From Lutraria lutraria (Eukaryota; Mollusca; Bivalvia; Venerida; Mactridae): DNA of 64,000 bases. The notes beneath the pieces were generated by a model that saw only the letters and a list, made by a program, of their open reading frames with translations, had not been told where the DNA came from and did no database searches. A program made the translations under genes and the position numbers. Shown here piece after piece: positions 26,428 through 41,200 of this stretch (position 1 is its first letter; each line of letters begins with the position of its first letter). The DNA is taken from the NCBI GenBank assembly GCA_964023205.1, contig OZ026833.1, forward strand, positions 8,210,138-8,274,137, written 5' to 3'.

Positions 26428-27480
26428 CAAGTTACAGTACAACTGGCATGAGCATAATGAGACACCACTTCTGACAACTTTGGGGACCAATCCGTGTACC
26501 AACAAAGTTAGAACTGTCATTTACTTCTTCCACGAAATATGAAGTAGGATTGTCTGTTGAAGCGAATTCAGAATACAATTCTGCCAACTTTGTCAGAAAA
26601 TTTATCAGAAAATTGCTATGAGCTTCTTTAAAGTGTGTATAACTACATCTGACAGTACTATTATTGGCAGAATATTTGTTTGTATGTGATATAAGTAATA
26701 CATGTACCTCAGTTTAGATAATGAATATTGGAAGCGACCTGTACATTTTGATAAACTACTAATTCTGGTGAGCACAAATAGACATGAAAGGGAGGTAACT
26801 TAAGAAGCCCCATAATCAAACATTTTTTATGTTTAACTGTGCATACTTTTCCCTTTTTCAAGGTAAAAGCAAGCAGGCATGTTTGAATTGAGCAAATGCT
26901 GGTTAAATCGTTAAAACTGTGGAATATATTATATAATGTTGGGGAACACTTAATTCTGATATTTGGTTTCAATCTTGTTTGTTAAATTACAGAGACAGAT
27001 TTATGAGCACTTTTTCAGAAAACACTATAAGGTTATGAAAACGTATTGTTTTTTCACCTTCTATAAATTTATGTAGCATTTCTTGTCAGGTTAGATTTAT
27101 ACACATTAATGGCTAATTTTATACTTATTGATTAGAAGTAATCAAAGTCAAAGCTAATCTTTCATAAAACATTTTCATTTATCATTATGAATAAAAAATA
27201 AATGATGGTTTTATTTTATTTGTTCTTGAATGCTAAATACAGTAACAGATAATTGTTGTTTGGAAATTGGTCACGCTTTGATTTTTAAGCTTACTTTATT
27301 TCAACAGCAGATCACTGAAATTTACCCCAGTTAATCGGTACATGTATATTTCAATCTATAAAATGCATATTAGTGATAATGATTAAAGATTAGATCTAGT
27401 CATAATTACAACATGTTAGACTGACATAAATACGTATTTTGCAAATAATGTGATTTTAAATTTTTTCGTACTATCATTTT
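26428..27480. other. AT-rich 3' flank of the transposase, no gene seen
   Basis: No supported coding sequence. AATAAA-type signals occur near 27189-27202 and could serve as a poly(A) site. I could not recognise a terminal inverted repeat that would mark the transposon end. Confidence 0.4.
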
Positions 27481-27745
27481 ATTTCTACTGAGGTTTATTG
27501 TCAGTCAGTCGGGGTTTGTGGATTTGTCGACTCTTCCATTCTTAAGGATGGAGAGAGAACCAGGCATACATCTGTATAGGACCGGTGACCTTCCGTAAGC
27601 CAGCTAGACCGGTTCCTCTGAGGTGAAATTTGTCTGGTCCCAGCTGGTGGGATTCAAACTCATAGCTGTGAGGGACATTGATGATTGGTCACTAGTCAGA
27701 GACCATAACCAGTTCACTATTATGCACACATGGAGCAAGACGCAC
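27481..27745 (-). mobile_element. tRNA-headed SINE remnant
   Basis: On the minus strand a degenerate tRNA-like head (B-box-like GAGTTTGAATCCC) is followed by a body containing 'gcttacggaaggtc'-type sequence. The body matches the elements at 50083-50290 and 63075-63285, which supports a dispersed SINE family. The copy is diverged. Confidence 0.5.
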
Positions 27746-28644
27746 GCAAGGGGTTGTACAATTCTCGCATAATCAATTTTGTCAAAACAGCTTGCCTTTC
27801 TTAGTTTGTTTTGTCTTAGATGCCAATTTTGGCCATATTCTTATTTTCACTTTTCAAATTGATGTTTGGCATGTGTTTGCTGACTTCACTACAGCTACTG
27901 GACGAATATCAATCCCTATTTTTCCTAAGGCAAGACATGCTAAGCCATGTTGCCATGGACAACAAAAAGTATCCTGATATAGGTATGCTGGGGTTTTCTT
28001 TATCATATGGTTAGTTGTTGCCTGTAAAGGGTGCCTCCCCTATTAAATCATGCAATTCTCCCCAAATTCCAGTTCACTCCTTGAAATTCCATTCCCTAAA
28101 GTACATGTGGTTTCGGGCGAGATTTTCCCCCAAGAGAGACTTCAACCAGCTATTTCATCCCCATATTAAGGGTTAGAGCACCTTCCCAAAAAACATAAAC
28201 TTTGATAAAGAAAACCCCAGAAAAAAGCCTCAGTGATCTTTGATAGTACAAACAGAACAGAATTATTCTGTGACAATTTTATTCAACATGATTCTTGCAG
28301 TATCACAAAGACAGAAACATAAGTGAAGTTAAAGTTTCAACAAGTTGCATACAACAAAATGCTAAGTACATACTCCGAGAGTCAACACATGAACAATCTG
28401 TAATTCTCCACATTCTAAGAAAAAACAATTACACATACAATACAACAGGGAAAGTCCCTGAATATAACAGATAATATTACCCTCTACTCATAATTAAGAT
28501 CATTTTCATCCGGAATGTAGGCGAGTGTGCAATAAATGATAATGCTTGATTCTTATATATTAAGTTATATATCTGTTTCAGTAGTATGTCTTTTATAAAC
28601 CATCAGGCAATAACGTAACCAACTTCACAAGAATAATGAATGAA
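27746..28644. other. Gene-free AT-rich DNA
   Basis: Only short open frames with no recognisable domain or splice context. Nothing else noted. Confidence 0.4.
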
Positions 28645-28805
28645 TACAACCATAATTAACCAGAATTCCCTGAAAATCGGACAAATTTTCAATTTCTATT
28701 TTTTTCAGAATTTCTCAAAAAGTCAATGAACGCCGGAATTCTCAGAAAACCTGACTTTTGGCTAAGTCTGAAAAAGGACTGATTTTAAGAGTTTTTACTG
28801 TGTAT
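28645..28805. mobile_element. Short MITE-like remnant
   Basis: It contains 'ccctgaaaatcgga' on the left and 'gaattctcagaaaacc' toward the right, and resembles the element at 45524-45678, which has clearer inverted ends. Confidence 0.4.
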
Positions 28806-29017
28806 GATTTTCATTATTTAGCATCAATACAAAATTAATGATCAATATTGAATACATACATGTATTGATTATAGTTGAATTTTGAATATTTTATCAGAAA
28901 ATGAAGTCTAATAAGAACATAAAGATATCAACAAATACAAACAAATAGAAAGCTGAGTTTTACCATGAAATTTCAAATGAAGCAGAATTGTTTTATGAAT
29001 GAGTTCAAACTAAATTT

Positions 29018-29335
29018 AGAGCTTGCACAGACGTGATGAAAACCCCACACACCGCTTAGATGCACACTAGCCCCCCCCCCTCCAAATTTTTCTTGTGACC
29101 TTGAAGTTACTGCCCTATAAAAAAGGGAACTCCATATTTGACCTTCAAGTGTGACCTTGATCTTGGAGGTACAGGTCTAGTACACTGTCTAATGTACAGT
29201 AGGCGAACAATCATGCCAAGTTATTGTGAAATCCATCAATAAACAACAATGTAACAGCCTTGACAAGAAATGCGATGGGACCAGATATTTTATGTGATTC
29301 TAGTATACCCAACACTGATAATAGGTGGGGTTATA
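29018..29335. repeat. Dispersed repeat starting 'tagagcttgcacagacgtga'
   Basis: Homologous in order to 53376-53757: both have 'agagctt..cagacgtga', then 'gtgaccttga', then 'gccaagttat', then 'aacaacaatgtaa', and end near 'gataataggtgggg' or 'gatagtgagtggggg'. Related 3' ends occur at 58158-58345, and a related 5' end at 57203. Type of element unknown. Confidence 0.6.
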
Positions 29336-31576
29336 ACAAACAAAAATTGACCAAATGCAAAAGTTTTGTTCATCACACACACTTGGAAAAGTTTAAAATG
29401 GCTCTGAATGGAGTGAATATAATAACGTCATGAATGTGTGCCCATATTGTAACATATTCATAATATTATCTGGTTACAAAATTGTCACATAAAAGGACAC
29501 ACATACATTTATGTAGGCAGGTACTAAATAAAAATTTACCAACACATTAAACATAACAATAAATTATATATGTGTAAATTTTAACAAATGTAGTTTTATT
29601 CAACATCATATAAACACATCATAAATTATAGTGTAAACTCACATACAAAAGGTTCCACAAGTACAACATACATGTACAGTATACAGGTACTGTACATGTT
29701 TGATCATAATTTACTGAGAATGATTGTAAAACATTGTGGTATCAATAAAATAAATAATTCACATTCATTTACAAAATAAACAAATGCTTGCACAAAAAAA
29801 ATGATAAGAAAAATTCAGATAAAAAAAAAATATTGATGATTAAAGATTTTCGAAGATGTCCAAAATTTATCTAATGCTGGTATAATGCAATGCAGCATTA
29901 TCTTGAATAGAGAAAAATCATCTCGACAGGAAACAGTGAAAATGCTATGAAAAAATGCTAAAAATATATGAAACATATTATAACAATAGCTAGTAGTCAA
30001 ATTAACACAAGTTACCACAAAATACGGGACATATCGTCAACATGTTCCTATGATTATGACTTGATGAATTAAAACATGTAGAAAACAGCTGAACTGAACA
30101 CAATTTATACTACAGGTACAAACAGTTGAATATGAAATCAATTTAAGCTAGGTGACATTTGGACGCTGAACGAAAGGTCCGCCTTCCATAGACGTCACTC
30201 GCTTGGCGCATACATGTATGAATTTGGATGTGGACCAAAGCACTACTTTTTTCTGCATCCACCATGTAATTGTTGGACTAGTTATTGTTATAGTAATTGT
30301 TATCCAAACTACAATGTTGTAACATACTCCAAATCCTTATTGATATTTCAATGTTATGTAATGAACACTTTTTCAGATATTAAAACATACAGAGGAGAAA
30401 ATCAATAACTTGATATGCTTCTTTCGCAGTATAACATCTCCGATATCAAGGGGTGGGGGAGGGGTAACTCATGTTCATCTGAAAACTATCTATTGTACAA
30501 TTTTAGCGTATAAGATATCACAGTTACAGCTTATAAATTATATATGGACGGTTTTCAATAATAGGTCACAAACAAAACTGAAGGTCATGCATATATCAAG
30601 GTCACAAAACCTCTGGCAGTGAAACAGAACAAAGGATAAACACCAGTAAAAGTGTTCAATGGTGTTGAATAGGACAGGAGTAATTGAAAACAATCTTAGA
30701 TAGCTGGTATGCTTCACAAACCAGAGGACAAAATGTACAACTTTCAAAAATCAGAAATGTAAACATGGCCATAATACTAGTGTCTATTTCATCATAATAA
30801 AGCAGTCAATAAGTATTACAATTTTATGACTGTAAGAATATACAAAATTACACAGTATTATATATAATGTATTCAGTATTATGTTGACAGTAAAGATTCC
30901 AAAATCAGTATTTGACAAAAAATAAGTCAACATGAATAAGTGTACATGTACAATTTATTATTTAAAATAGGACATACTGTTAGTAAAGAATTTTACATAT
31001 AACAAAAATCACAGACACCTTAACAATTAAAATCTTGTCTTAGCCGACCCTTGTTTTTGTCGTTAAATAAAAACACATTCATGATGCATTACTTTTGCAA
31101 AAAGAATTTCAGATGCTTTTGTGCTAATCCATTTTTTTTATCAAAAGCCAACAAATGGATTGCTATGTGAGTGAAGTTTCTCTGCTATTATCATTTTTAA
31201 TACAATGCAGATCATGCAATATTTCAATACTATTTGTTAATAATGCTGACAATGCATTTTATTAATACTGTGAAATGATATAATAATTTAAATACAGTAC
31301 AACTGTTACAATAGATATCATTGTTAGAACAAAAATTCACAAAGTACAATTAAATTGTAGAAGAATTTTCAAAATCATAAAAAAACTCAAGGATCGTATG
31401 TATCAAAAATAACAATTTTCTCCCTTTTCACAGAATATTTGAATAAGAAAAAATGAATAAGAATGACAAAGAGTGAAATAGTTTAAAACATCATCTTTGT
31501 TATGTTTTCAATGCTACTAGCATCTCTAAAATCAAAATTTAAAAAATATTAATTTCTACCAGCCACATTCATAGCA
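29336..31576. other. AT-rich intergenic DNA, no gene seen
   Basis: Only short non-homologous open frames. The stretch at 30160-30245 ('gtcactcgcttgg ... gatgtggacc') has a relative at 60715-60780, so it is a dispersed repeat fragment. It probably lies beyond the 3' end of the WD-repeat gene. Confidence 0.4.
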
Positions 31577-32061
31577 TTTATTAATAAGTTACACAGATGG
31601 ATATAGTTTAATGAATGGTGAGTAACCTTTAATAAAATATTATTTAATGTATGCAAGTTTGTACATGACCAATACGGTCATAATATAAATTTAAAATAAC
31701 ACCATTCGTAGCTTCATAAAATAAAACAAATCAGAATTTTCTTTTATAACATATGTATCATATTTTGCATTTATAAGGATACTGTCCATTAATAATAAAT
31801 GAGTGATCAAAATTAACAGCTTTAAGATTAAAATTCAAATGCTACGTAATCTCAAAAGGTAGATATCCTATCTACCGAAGGTCAAACATCAATGCTGCTG
31901 GGTGAAGGTCACACATCACTAAAAGCTGAGGTGAGGTGAAGATTTCACACATTGTGATGAACAGTCTTAAACCATGTTAAGTACTCAGTAATCAGTCAGA
32001 TCACATGACCTACAGTATAGCATTATAGAAATAGTTCTACAGTTGGTATTATGAGTAAAAT
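31577..32061 (-). other. Candidate 3' UTR of the WD-repeat gene
   Basis: Directly follows the TAA at 32062-32064 on the minus strand. The first AATAAA on the minus strand is at 31577-31582; another lies at 31258-31263. UTR length is therefore a guess of about 485 nt or more. Confidence 0.35.
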
Positions 32062-32221
32062 TTAATCATAGAAATTAAAATTTAATGGGTCATCTTTGTT
32101 TAACTTTATTGTAGGAGTTTTGGGTCTTGGGGTTTCCTCTAAAGCTTCGCATCTCAACATTTGGTATTCACTAGGTCCACCTCGATCAATTCGTACCGGA
32201 CGAAGTTTCTCGTGACGTTGT
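32062..32221 (-). CDS. WD gene last exon 27
   Basis: 160 nt including TAA, residues 1006-1058. Acceptor cttttttag. Encodes a basic tail (RQRHEKLRPVRIDRGG ... TPRPKTPTIKLNK) ending NFNFYD. Confidence 0.9.
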
Positions 32222-35200
32222 CTAAAAAAGATGCATAAAAAGTTAAAGTTACCCCAAAAATTAAAACTTTTTATGGTCAATGGCTAGTTATATATACTTG
32301 CTTAATAACTTAATAGTTGTATGACTAAAGTGTTTTATGATGAAAACCAATGTTATCTAAATAATGGAGACAGCTGACTTTATCAGAGCTCCCACGTTTC
32401 CAATTATTACCTATCACTACAAGCAATCTGAGAGATCTTGAAATTAAAGTCTTCATTTGAACAATCATGAAAGAAATATGTGCTCTGCAAAGACGTTGAT
32501 CCCTTAACCTCATCACTTCTGCATTCTATCAACAGACTGGTCAAACTTTACCAAAGATATACAGTCTAATATGTGCTAGCCGGCACCTCCGAATAAAAGG
32601 CCACCATGTGAAAAAGTTAAAAAAGGTCATTCTTCTAAAAACTGTTTTTAATTTTTTATAACATATGACCTCCAAATCAAGGTCACCTTTCAATAAAGGT
32701 GACATTTTGTTAAACCCAAGGATGACATTTGTTCACAAGTTTGACTGTATATTGAAACATCACTAAGCAATCCCTTCAATATTAAGACCAACACATTATG
32801 AAGATTCTTTATTTTCAGACTGGTTTTATGAAAATTTTATGGAAAATGAATGCAATCAAGTCACAAAATTTACAACACAACAAAACATGTGTTAGTGGCC
32901 ACCTCCGAAAAAAAGTCATCCAGGGATTAAAGGCCATTATTTCTTTTAAAAAGCAAAATTGATTATTAAGAACAGAATGACCACCTAATAAAAGCCAAGA
33001 CTCCTGCCAATAAGGGCCATAATTATTATGTCTTTCCAAAGGGTGGCCTTTGTTCACAGGTTTGACTGTATACAGAATTACATGACAATGAATGTTACCT
33101 TTTGCCTGTACCCAATTTAAATGTTTTTTCTCTGATTAAAGTTGCAATCTCATCATCATCTATGTGAAACTGTTGCTTGTTTTGAACTATAGGTGGAGTT
33201 GGCGTTCTACCTTCCTGTTAAGAGATAAAAATCAAAACTTAGAAATCTATTAGCTAACAATGTACTGGAAAATCATCATAGATCAATCAACATACAGTAG
33301 AATCTGCCTTAGGCGACCATTCAAAGGAGAATGAAAATATGGTTTCTTAAGACAAGTGGTCTCTTAACTAAGGATTGGAGTTACACACTATGAAATAACA
33401 TGAAACCATGTACATTTAATTAGGCAGTAAAAAACATTTTATACAGACGTAACAGTAACTTCAAGAGCTGCAGGGAGAAACATATTTGCATATTAAATAA
33501 AGGATCAATCAAAGGCATTCCGCCTTAATTTTATTTTTACATATATAATTATATATTGACAATTGTATCCCATAACAAAGGTTACAGACAAGTGACAGAA
33601 ATTGTTACAAAACTAAAGGTAAAACAAATTGTTACAGCATGCATGTTTCCTTCAAACACATGATCACTACCTTTTCAGCCTTCTTTGAAGAGTCCTCATA
33701 AATAAGCTGGTGCATATCTTGTTTCTCGGCTACCACCGGATGGTCCGGTAAACTCATCGGATCAATCAGTACATCATAAGGTACCATCGGATGTTGCCAT
33801 AACGACTGATTGAAAACATCCCAAACATCAGGTTGTCCAAATGTACCTGAATAAATAAACAATGAACATACAGTGATACCTTGCTAAGTGACCACCTGAA
33901 CAATGCAACCACTTTTTACAACCGCTACTTACTTTCATACAGATCTTTATTACTTCCACTCTATTTCAACTAAATAATGAGAAAATGGTAGTACAAAAAA
34001 ATTGCTTATTTTTTACACTCAATACAAGAATTATGAAACAATACCATGAGCACTACTCACCAACATAATGTCCTTCCATGTTCCACATTCTAACTGTACA
34101 ATCTATTGAAGCACTAATCAATAATTTATGTTCTTCTACCAAAGCTATTGACGTCACACTTTTTACGTGTCCTCTCCAAGAATGTAAGACTGAAATAATC
34201 AAATAAATCCACATTAGGAAGTTTCCTCAGAATAATGGAGTCATTCACTTTTTTGTTTCAGAGAATCCTTTTATTACCAGTAATCATTTCAGAAAGATGA
34301 CAAAATAAAAAGTTTTACATAGTAATTCTATTCTCTTATGTAACAAGCAACAAAAAAATGTTGGAAACCACAAACCCAATATGGCGTGGTGTTAAGACTG
34401 AGTACATACTTTCAGGAGCTTCATCCTCTGCATGATTCAGACAATATCCATCAATATTCCACAGATATATAAAGCCAAAACTATCACCAGATAACAACAC
34501 TGTATTCTGTTTGTTAACTTCCAACACGCTAACCATGGCTCCCTTAGAATTAAACTGAAAATAAAAAAAAGTGTTTTTAAGACAAAATGAACCCTCAGAG
34601 TGACCCTGACATTTGACCTACTGACCTAAAAATGCACAGAACCTGTCAAGGTTGTCATGAGGAATCATAATTTATTAAGTTTGATGACTGTTGGTTAAAA
34701 CGTTTTAATTTTACAAGCGGGCAGGTCCTTCAACAGATGAACAACTTGAAGAGTCAACAAAATTACCTACTAATGTAATAGTAAATTTCGCCCTTTTTGC
34801 ACAAATTCTCAAAAGTGTCAAAATGCCATTTTATTTTAAGGGTTTCAGATAGACACATATTGCCATAATATCTTTATAAATTGATCACTTAGTTTTCTCA
34901 TAAGGATAGGTTGTAAGAAAGCAAGCAAATATGCAACTAACACCATAAATTTCTTTTATTTCAACTTGAAATATAAACTTCATTCTATGTTAATAATTCA
35001 TATTTAAAACCAGTCTACGGTCCATTAAAGTTTGCATTTTCACTGGACTGAATGTCTGGTGCATAAAGATGTTTTTTTGTGAAGACTGTAAAACATAGTA
35101 TAATGATAAATAATGACAAATTTAAACTATCATTATGAAAAAGACCAAAAGAATGGGACATAAAAATAAATTTAAAAGATTTTTTAACAATTATTTCAAA

Positions 35201-38200
35201 GTGAAAGTAGAAAATGAAAATTGAAAATCTAAGAAAGTGAAAATGAAAGTAGATTTGTATCAAACAAATTACCCCTGGAAATTGGGCCATGAGTTGCCCC
35301 CCTTGGAAAACATTCCAGAAATGTATGTGGGCTCTTGGTCCACTAGATATCAGCGTTGCTGCATCTTTCTTGTAGGCACGAGTCTGCATAAACACAAGCT
35401 TGTTGATGCTCAAGTCTCCATCCACTGCCATAAAAAGAAACAGTTATTACAGTCTTCATGGTGTTTTTAACTATCCTCCAGCATTGTTCTACCATTTATT
35501 ACCATACTTGACTTTGATTTCATACATACAGTCCTAGCATGTGAAACAAGAATCTGGACAAAGGTTTTATCTGATAAACACAATAATCTTGTAATTTGCT
35601 GTCTAGTTCACAGTGGAGCACCTCTATAATCAGGAATACTGTGAACCAGTGTAAGTCCTGATTAAAAAGATTCCTGGATTAGAAAAGTTGATAAAATGAC
35701 TAAAATATACAAAAGTTTTACCTGAAAAATATTGAATTAAAATAGTAACCATCAAGTGCCTCTGGACTTAGGTTGGTTTCCAGATTAAAATGGTCTGGAT
35801 TAAATCAAAGATTTTCCACAGTGTATGATGCAGTTACTACAGTTTTGCTCTTTGTATGGATCAATTTGTTTTTTAAACACTGACTTACATGATTGGTCTT
35901 CATAATTATCAGGTTTAGGAGCCCTTAAATGTGCAAATATATGTCCTGATACCATATTCCATACAATCACTTCCCCATCATAACTGGCTGTGGCCAACAG
36001 ATTTGGTGGACATTGTGCCACTGACAATATATCTTCTTTATGGCCACGTTTCTGTCAAATTCAAACATATGAGTTTGTTATCAATCAAAACGGAAATATA
36101 AGGAACAATTACGAAATGGAAGGTCAATTTTGTGCATCTATCAGTGTAAGGATTATGCAAGATTTAATTATCACTTTGAACCAAGCCCTTTTCTGATTAA
36201 TTTTCAGGAAATGATCATCCACACCACTGTTTAAATAGTGCACAAGGCAGTGATATGATAACCTTATTTTTCTAATTTTACATGGTCAAAGTCATATTAT
36301 GAGAAAGGTCACACACTTCAGTAAGCATTGTAATTTAACTATTAAATCTAACTTACTCTATTTACATTTTTTTCCTCATCATTTTGAATGTCATGTAAAA
36401 AGGTCAAGGACATTTGCAATACTTAAGGCTATACAAGGTGAAGGTCATAATAAGACTTTCAGGTCAAGGTCATGGGATAGTACTCACAATGTCATCATGC
36501 CAGTTAGGAAGTGGATTTTGAACATGGTGTATATTACTATCAGATGAATCATCGCTGTAGATGTTTATTCTTCGATCCCATCCGACCCCAACAATGTAAC
36601 GATTTCTATTCATTTCTACATATGCCAGATCACAAACTTCTTCATTTTCTTCTTCTGTGAAATAAAAATATAACATATTTATTCATACCACATAAATAGT
36701 AAACTCACAAATTTATATTGTATTGAAACAGAGGGCTGTCACTGTTCAGGTAGAATCTTAGGAAGCAATTTTTTTTTAGGGGGAGGGAGCAACTATCAAC
36801 CAGGGGTAATCAGTTTCAGCCCCTTTAAACTATAACCACTAAAACTGCAATTATATCAGGGACTAAGTCCCCTAGTACCCCACCCCTATCCCATTCCTTC
36901 AACCCTGCTGTTATAGCCATGCTTGTATATTGAAAATATAGTCAACACTATGATATATCATATGGAATCAAAATTTTGGGATATCAACTAAACCTAAATG
37001 GCAAAAATAAGACTTGAATTTCATTGATGATTCAATAAAGATATTTTGTAAAAATTGAAAACAAATTTATAAAATCTTATTGCTTAAACATTCACTGCTA
37101 CAATAATTAAATAATGGAATAGTATCTAACATTTAATATTAAATAGAAACAACAGGGTCAAATGGCCCAGGGTTGCACACCTGAGAAACAAGTAATGGCA
37201 ATATCATATCATATATTTGATTTAAATTTGTACTGCAGAAAGTATAAAATATCGGAAAATAGACCTAGGGGATATTATTCCAGCAATTTTGTTTGAGGGC
37301 CTTTATGATGTATGAGGAAAAAAATACTGTAAGGACAATACATTACAATTAACAATAATGATATGATTACATGTACATGGTTATATAATAATACATAAAC
37401 AACAAAGACAAATAAACAACACACAGAGAGATGCTCACCAACACCACAAACAAACACAAAATTCTTTGTATTTTTAATGCAAAACAATGTACAACAATTT
37501 AAGTCAACTTTACACCATCAAAATAGGTATACTTTATTACCTATAGTACAGTCAAACCTGTGTTAGCGACCACCTCTGAATAAAGGCCACCCTGGGAATA
37601 TAGGCCATTATTAAAAAAACTATCATGAATAGTTAGAACAAAATAACCTCATAATAAAAGCCACCCCGTCAATAAAGGTCACATTATGTCTTTCCCTAGG
37701 ATGGCCTTTGTTTGCAGGTTTGACTGTGAATGATAATGGGATACACAAAGTCATATTAAACAAATTCTATTAATTTAGTGGTAACAGTTATGATCAATTT
37801 TGATATTTACATATTTCAGTTTTTCAATTTAAGTTATCAGATAAAAAATCAATGTAAGCAACAACAACAGTAAATGGTCTATAAAGGAGCCAGTTTGATA
37901 ATTAATATACTGTATTTTTTTTCAGAACTTAATATATGCAGAGACGTATAATACAAGAGATAGGCAACTACTCGAAATCTCCCAATATCTCGTATGTCAA
38001 TCGCGATATTTAGCGTGATCGCTCAGTTCGGTATATAGTACGTCTACACGGTACGAGTCCGGATAGTGTTGTCGATTATACAGTATATATAAATAATGGC
38101 AATTCGGAAAGGGCATGCGAGTGACATTATCGAAAACAAAAAGACTTATAATAATATTTAATATTATAGAGATGTTGATCCATAGCTGTCAGAATTTAGG

Positions 38201-41200
38201 GTCTTCAATATATCTATGCTGTTTTCGACTATACAATATGACCGATGTTTTATTGATGCTTGTGTACAATGTGGATTATTCTGTTTAGCGACATAAAATA
38301 ATTTCCTTAAAAAATGAAATTTATAGACCTCATTCATTGTTCATCAGTCAACACCTCTCACTTATTTTTGAAGGTGTGAAGTTGGTATATTGTCCTTATA
38401 TAAACACGACATGCAGTTGCCAATTATATTTTTTCTCTGTCTTTGTAATTTATTTTCTGAGTAACACTAGTACTTACATCACGTCTTCCTCAGACTTTCT
38501 CTCATGGCATGACGAATGTCTAGATTTAAGATTACTTTTGGTGAATATACCGATTATGGAAACAATTAATCTGTTTCCAACAAACAACAGTTGGAAACTG
38601 ACAATGTCACCAAAAAAACATGTATGGCTGAATCATCTTAAAGATAACAGATCTATGGATTTTCTTATTTTTTGTGGAATTTTGTAACTAATGCTGCATA
38701 TAGATGTTCGGCGAGTTGCTTATCTATTAATATGTCATCGTATAATATTATTAATATCAACATGAGCCATATTGAAAAAAAATATGATTTTACCCCCGGT
38801 AGTTTTTTTTTCAATGTCATACATTTTGTTATTTTGTCAGGCCTTTGAAGTTAACATCAAGTGGCTATCTTGTGTGAAAATTTGTTTTGTTTACCATATT
38901 AGGGATTATGCAATCAAGGGAATTACTGGTCCCAGAAGAGTATGGGTCCATAGATATCATCAGAAACATGTGTCACCAAATGTTTTATGGTCATGCATTG
39001 TTTATTACAGCTGACATGCGTGACACTTCAAGACTAATATATGTGTACAATCAGATAACATTCAAGAATGAAAAATCAATTATTTAAAAACAACAATGTG
39101 TTTGCGAAAAAGAAATACCCAATAAATCACGAAGTTTACTTGAAAAACTACAGGTGTCAAATAAATCAGTAGAATAATATATATTTAACTTTTCTTGTAT
39201 AGAATAAACACATTTTTTAGTTTCAAGGGCTGAAATTAAATATTTCAAAGAATATACATTAAAACAGACAAAATATATTGATATATTTCTATACTGTGTG
39301 TGCGTGGTGTGTGTGTGTGTGTATGTGTGTTTTATGACATATTTCTATTCCCTGACGGAAGTTTCAAGCTTGTCAGACATGTTTTAACCTTTTCGCAAAG
39401 TCTCAATGTCTGATAAAAAATATGATTATCGCAGTCTAAAATACTGGAATTAGAGAAATCAAGCTAACACCAGCCTAACAGTTCTCAAATTTTAGCAGCT
39501 ACAGGTTTCTAGACAGATGTTGTTATTTGGCATTGAATTTCACTTTCATTCTTTAAAGGGTAATTAACCATTTTAAATTTGAATTCCGAGACAAATATCC
39601 TCATTTAAGTGTTGAAACTGCTGGCAACCATCAATTACAGATTATCAAAGTCTAAAATACTGAAATTAAAGAAATCAAACCATAAGTTCTCAAGTTTTAG
39701 CGACTACAGTTTTGATGTTATGACCCGGCCTAGAATTTAACTGAAACTTTCAGTCTTTAAAGGGTAGCCAATTTATATTTTAATTCTGAGGCAAATATCC
39801 TCATTTGAGAGTGTTGAAACTTCGGGCAACCATCAATCACACATTATCACAGTCTAAAATAATGGAATTATAGAAATAAAGCTAATAGTTCTCAAGTTTT
39901 AGCGAGTACAGTTTTGATGTTATGAATCGGCCAGGAATTTCACTGAAACTTTCAGTCTTTAAAGCGTAACCATTTTAAATTTGAATTCTGAGGCAAATAT
40001 CTTCATTTAAGAGTGCTGAAACTTCGGGCAACCATCAACCACATATCAACAAAGTCAAAATAACTTGAATTATAGAAATCAAACGAATAGTTCTAAAGTT
40101 TTAGCGAGTACAGTTTTGATGTATTTGCTAGGCCTAGAACTTCACTCGAATAATCAGACTTTAAGGGTGACATCAGTTTAAACATAGATTAAGATATATA
40201 ATCGAATCTGAGAGCATTGAAACTTCGGGCAACCATCAATTATGTATCAACAAAGTCAAAATAAATTGAAGTTTTGAAATCCAGCAATTAGTTTTCGAGT
40301 TTTAGCGAGTACAGTTTTGATATTATGACTCGGTCAGGAATTTCACTGAAACTTTCAGTCTTTAAAGCGTAACCATTTTGATTTGAATTCTGAGGTAATT
40401 ATCCTCATTTGAGAGGGTTGAAACTTCCGGCAACCATCAACCACATATCAACAAAGTCAAAATAACTTGAATCATAGAAATCAAACTAATAGTTCTGAGG
40501 TTTTAGCGAGTACAGTTTTGATGTATTTGCTAGGACTAGAATTTCACTCGAATAATCAGACTTTAAGGGTGACATCAGTTTAAACATGAATTAAGATATA
40601 TAATCTAATCTGAGAGCATTGAAACTTCGGGCAACCATCAATCATGTATCAACAAAGTCAAAAAAAATTGAAGTTTTGAAATCCAGCATTTAGTTTTCGA
40701 GTTTTAGCGAGTACAGTTTTGATATTATGACTCGGTCAGGAATTTCACTGAAACTTTCAGTCTTTAAAGGGTAACCATTTTGATTTGAATTCTGTGGTAA
40801 TTATCCTCATTTGAGTGTGTTGAAACTTCCGGCAACCATCAACCACATATCAACAAAGTCAAAATAACTTGAATCATAGAAATCAAACTAATAGTTCTGA
40901 GGTTTTAGCGAGTACAGTTTTGATGTATTTGCTAGGACTAGAATTTCACTCGAATAATCAGACTTTAAGGGTGACATCAGTTTAAACATAAATTAAGATA
41001 TATAATCTAATCTGAGAGCATTGAAACTTCGGGCAACCATCAATCATGTATCAACAAAGTCAAAATAACTTTAATTATTTAAATCCAGCAATTAGTTCTC
41101 GAGTTTTAGCGAGTACAGTTTTGATGTTCTGGCCTTCCCCACCCACCGCAAGTTACAACGCAAATCCACTCAGTACAGTACTTGTTTATTTCAATGAACT

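Noticed and set aside
26709..26972. 87-aa minus-strand ORF after the transposase
   Set aside because: No recognisable domain and no splice or promoter context.
35015..35080. Possible extra exon (acceptor 'gttttacag' then an open stretch)
   Set aside because: The exon 22 to exon 23 join already keeps the WD blade and the frame. Using this exon would bring a stop within about 32 codons and no family-like sequence.
38337..38687. 116-aa ORF inside the transposon
   Set aside because: No transposase or other domain, no conserved motif; AT-rich low-complexity translation.
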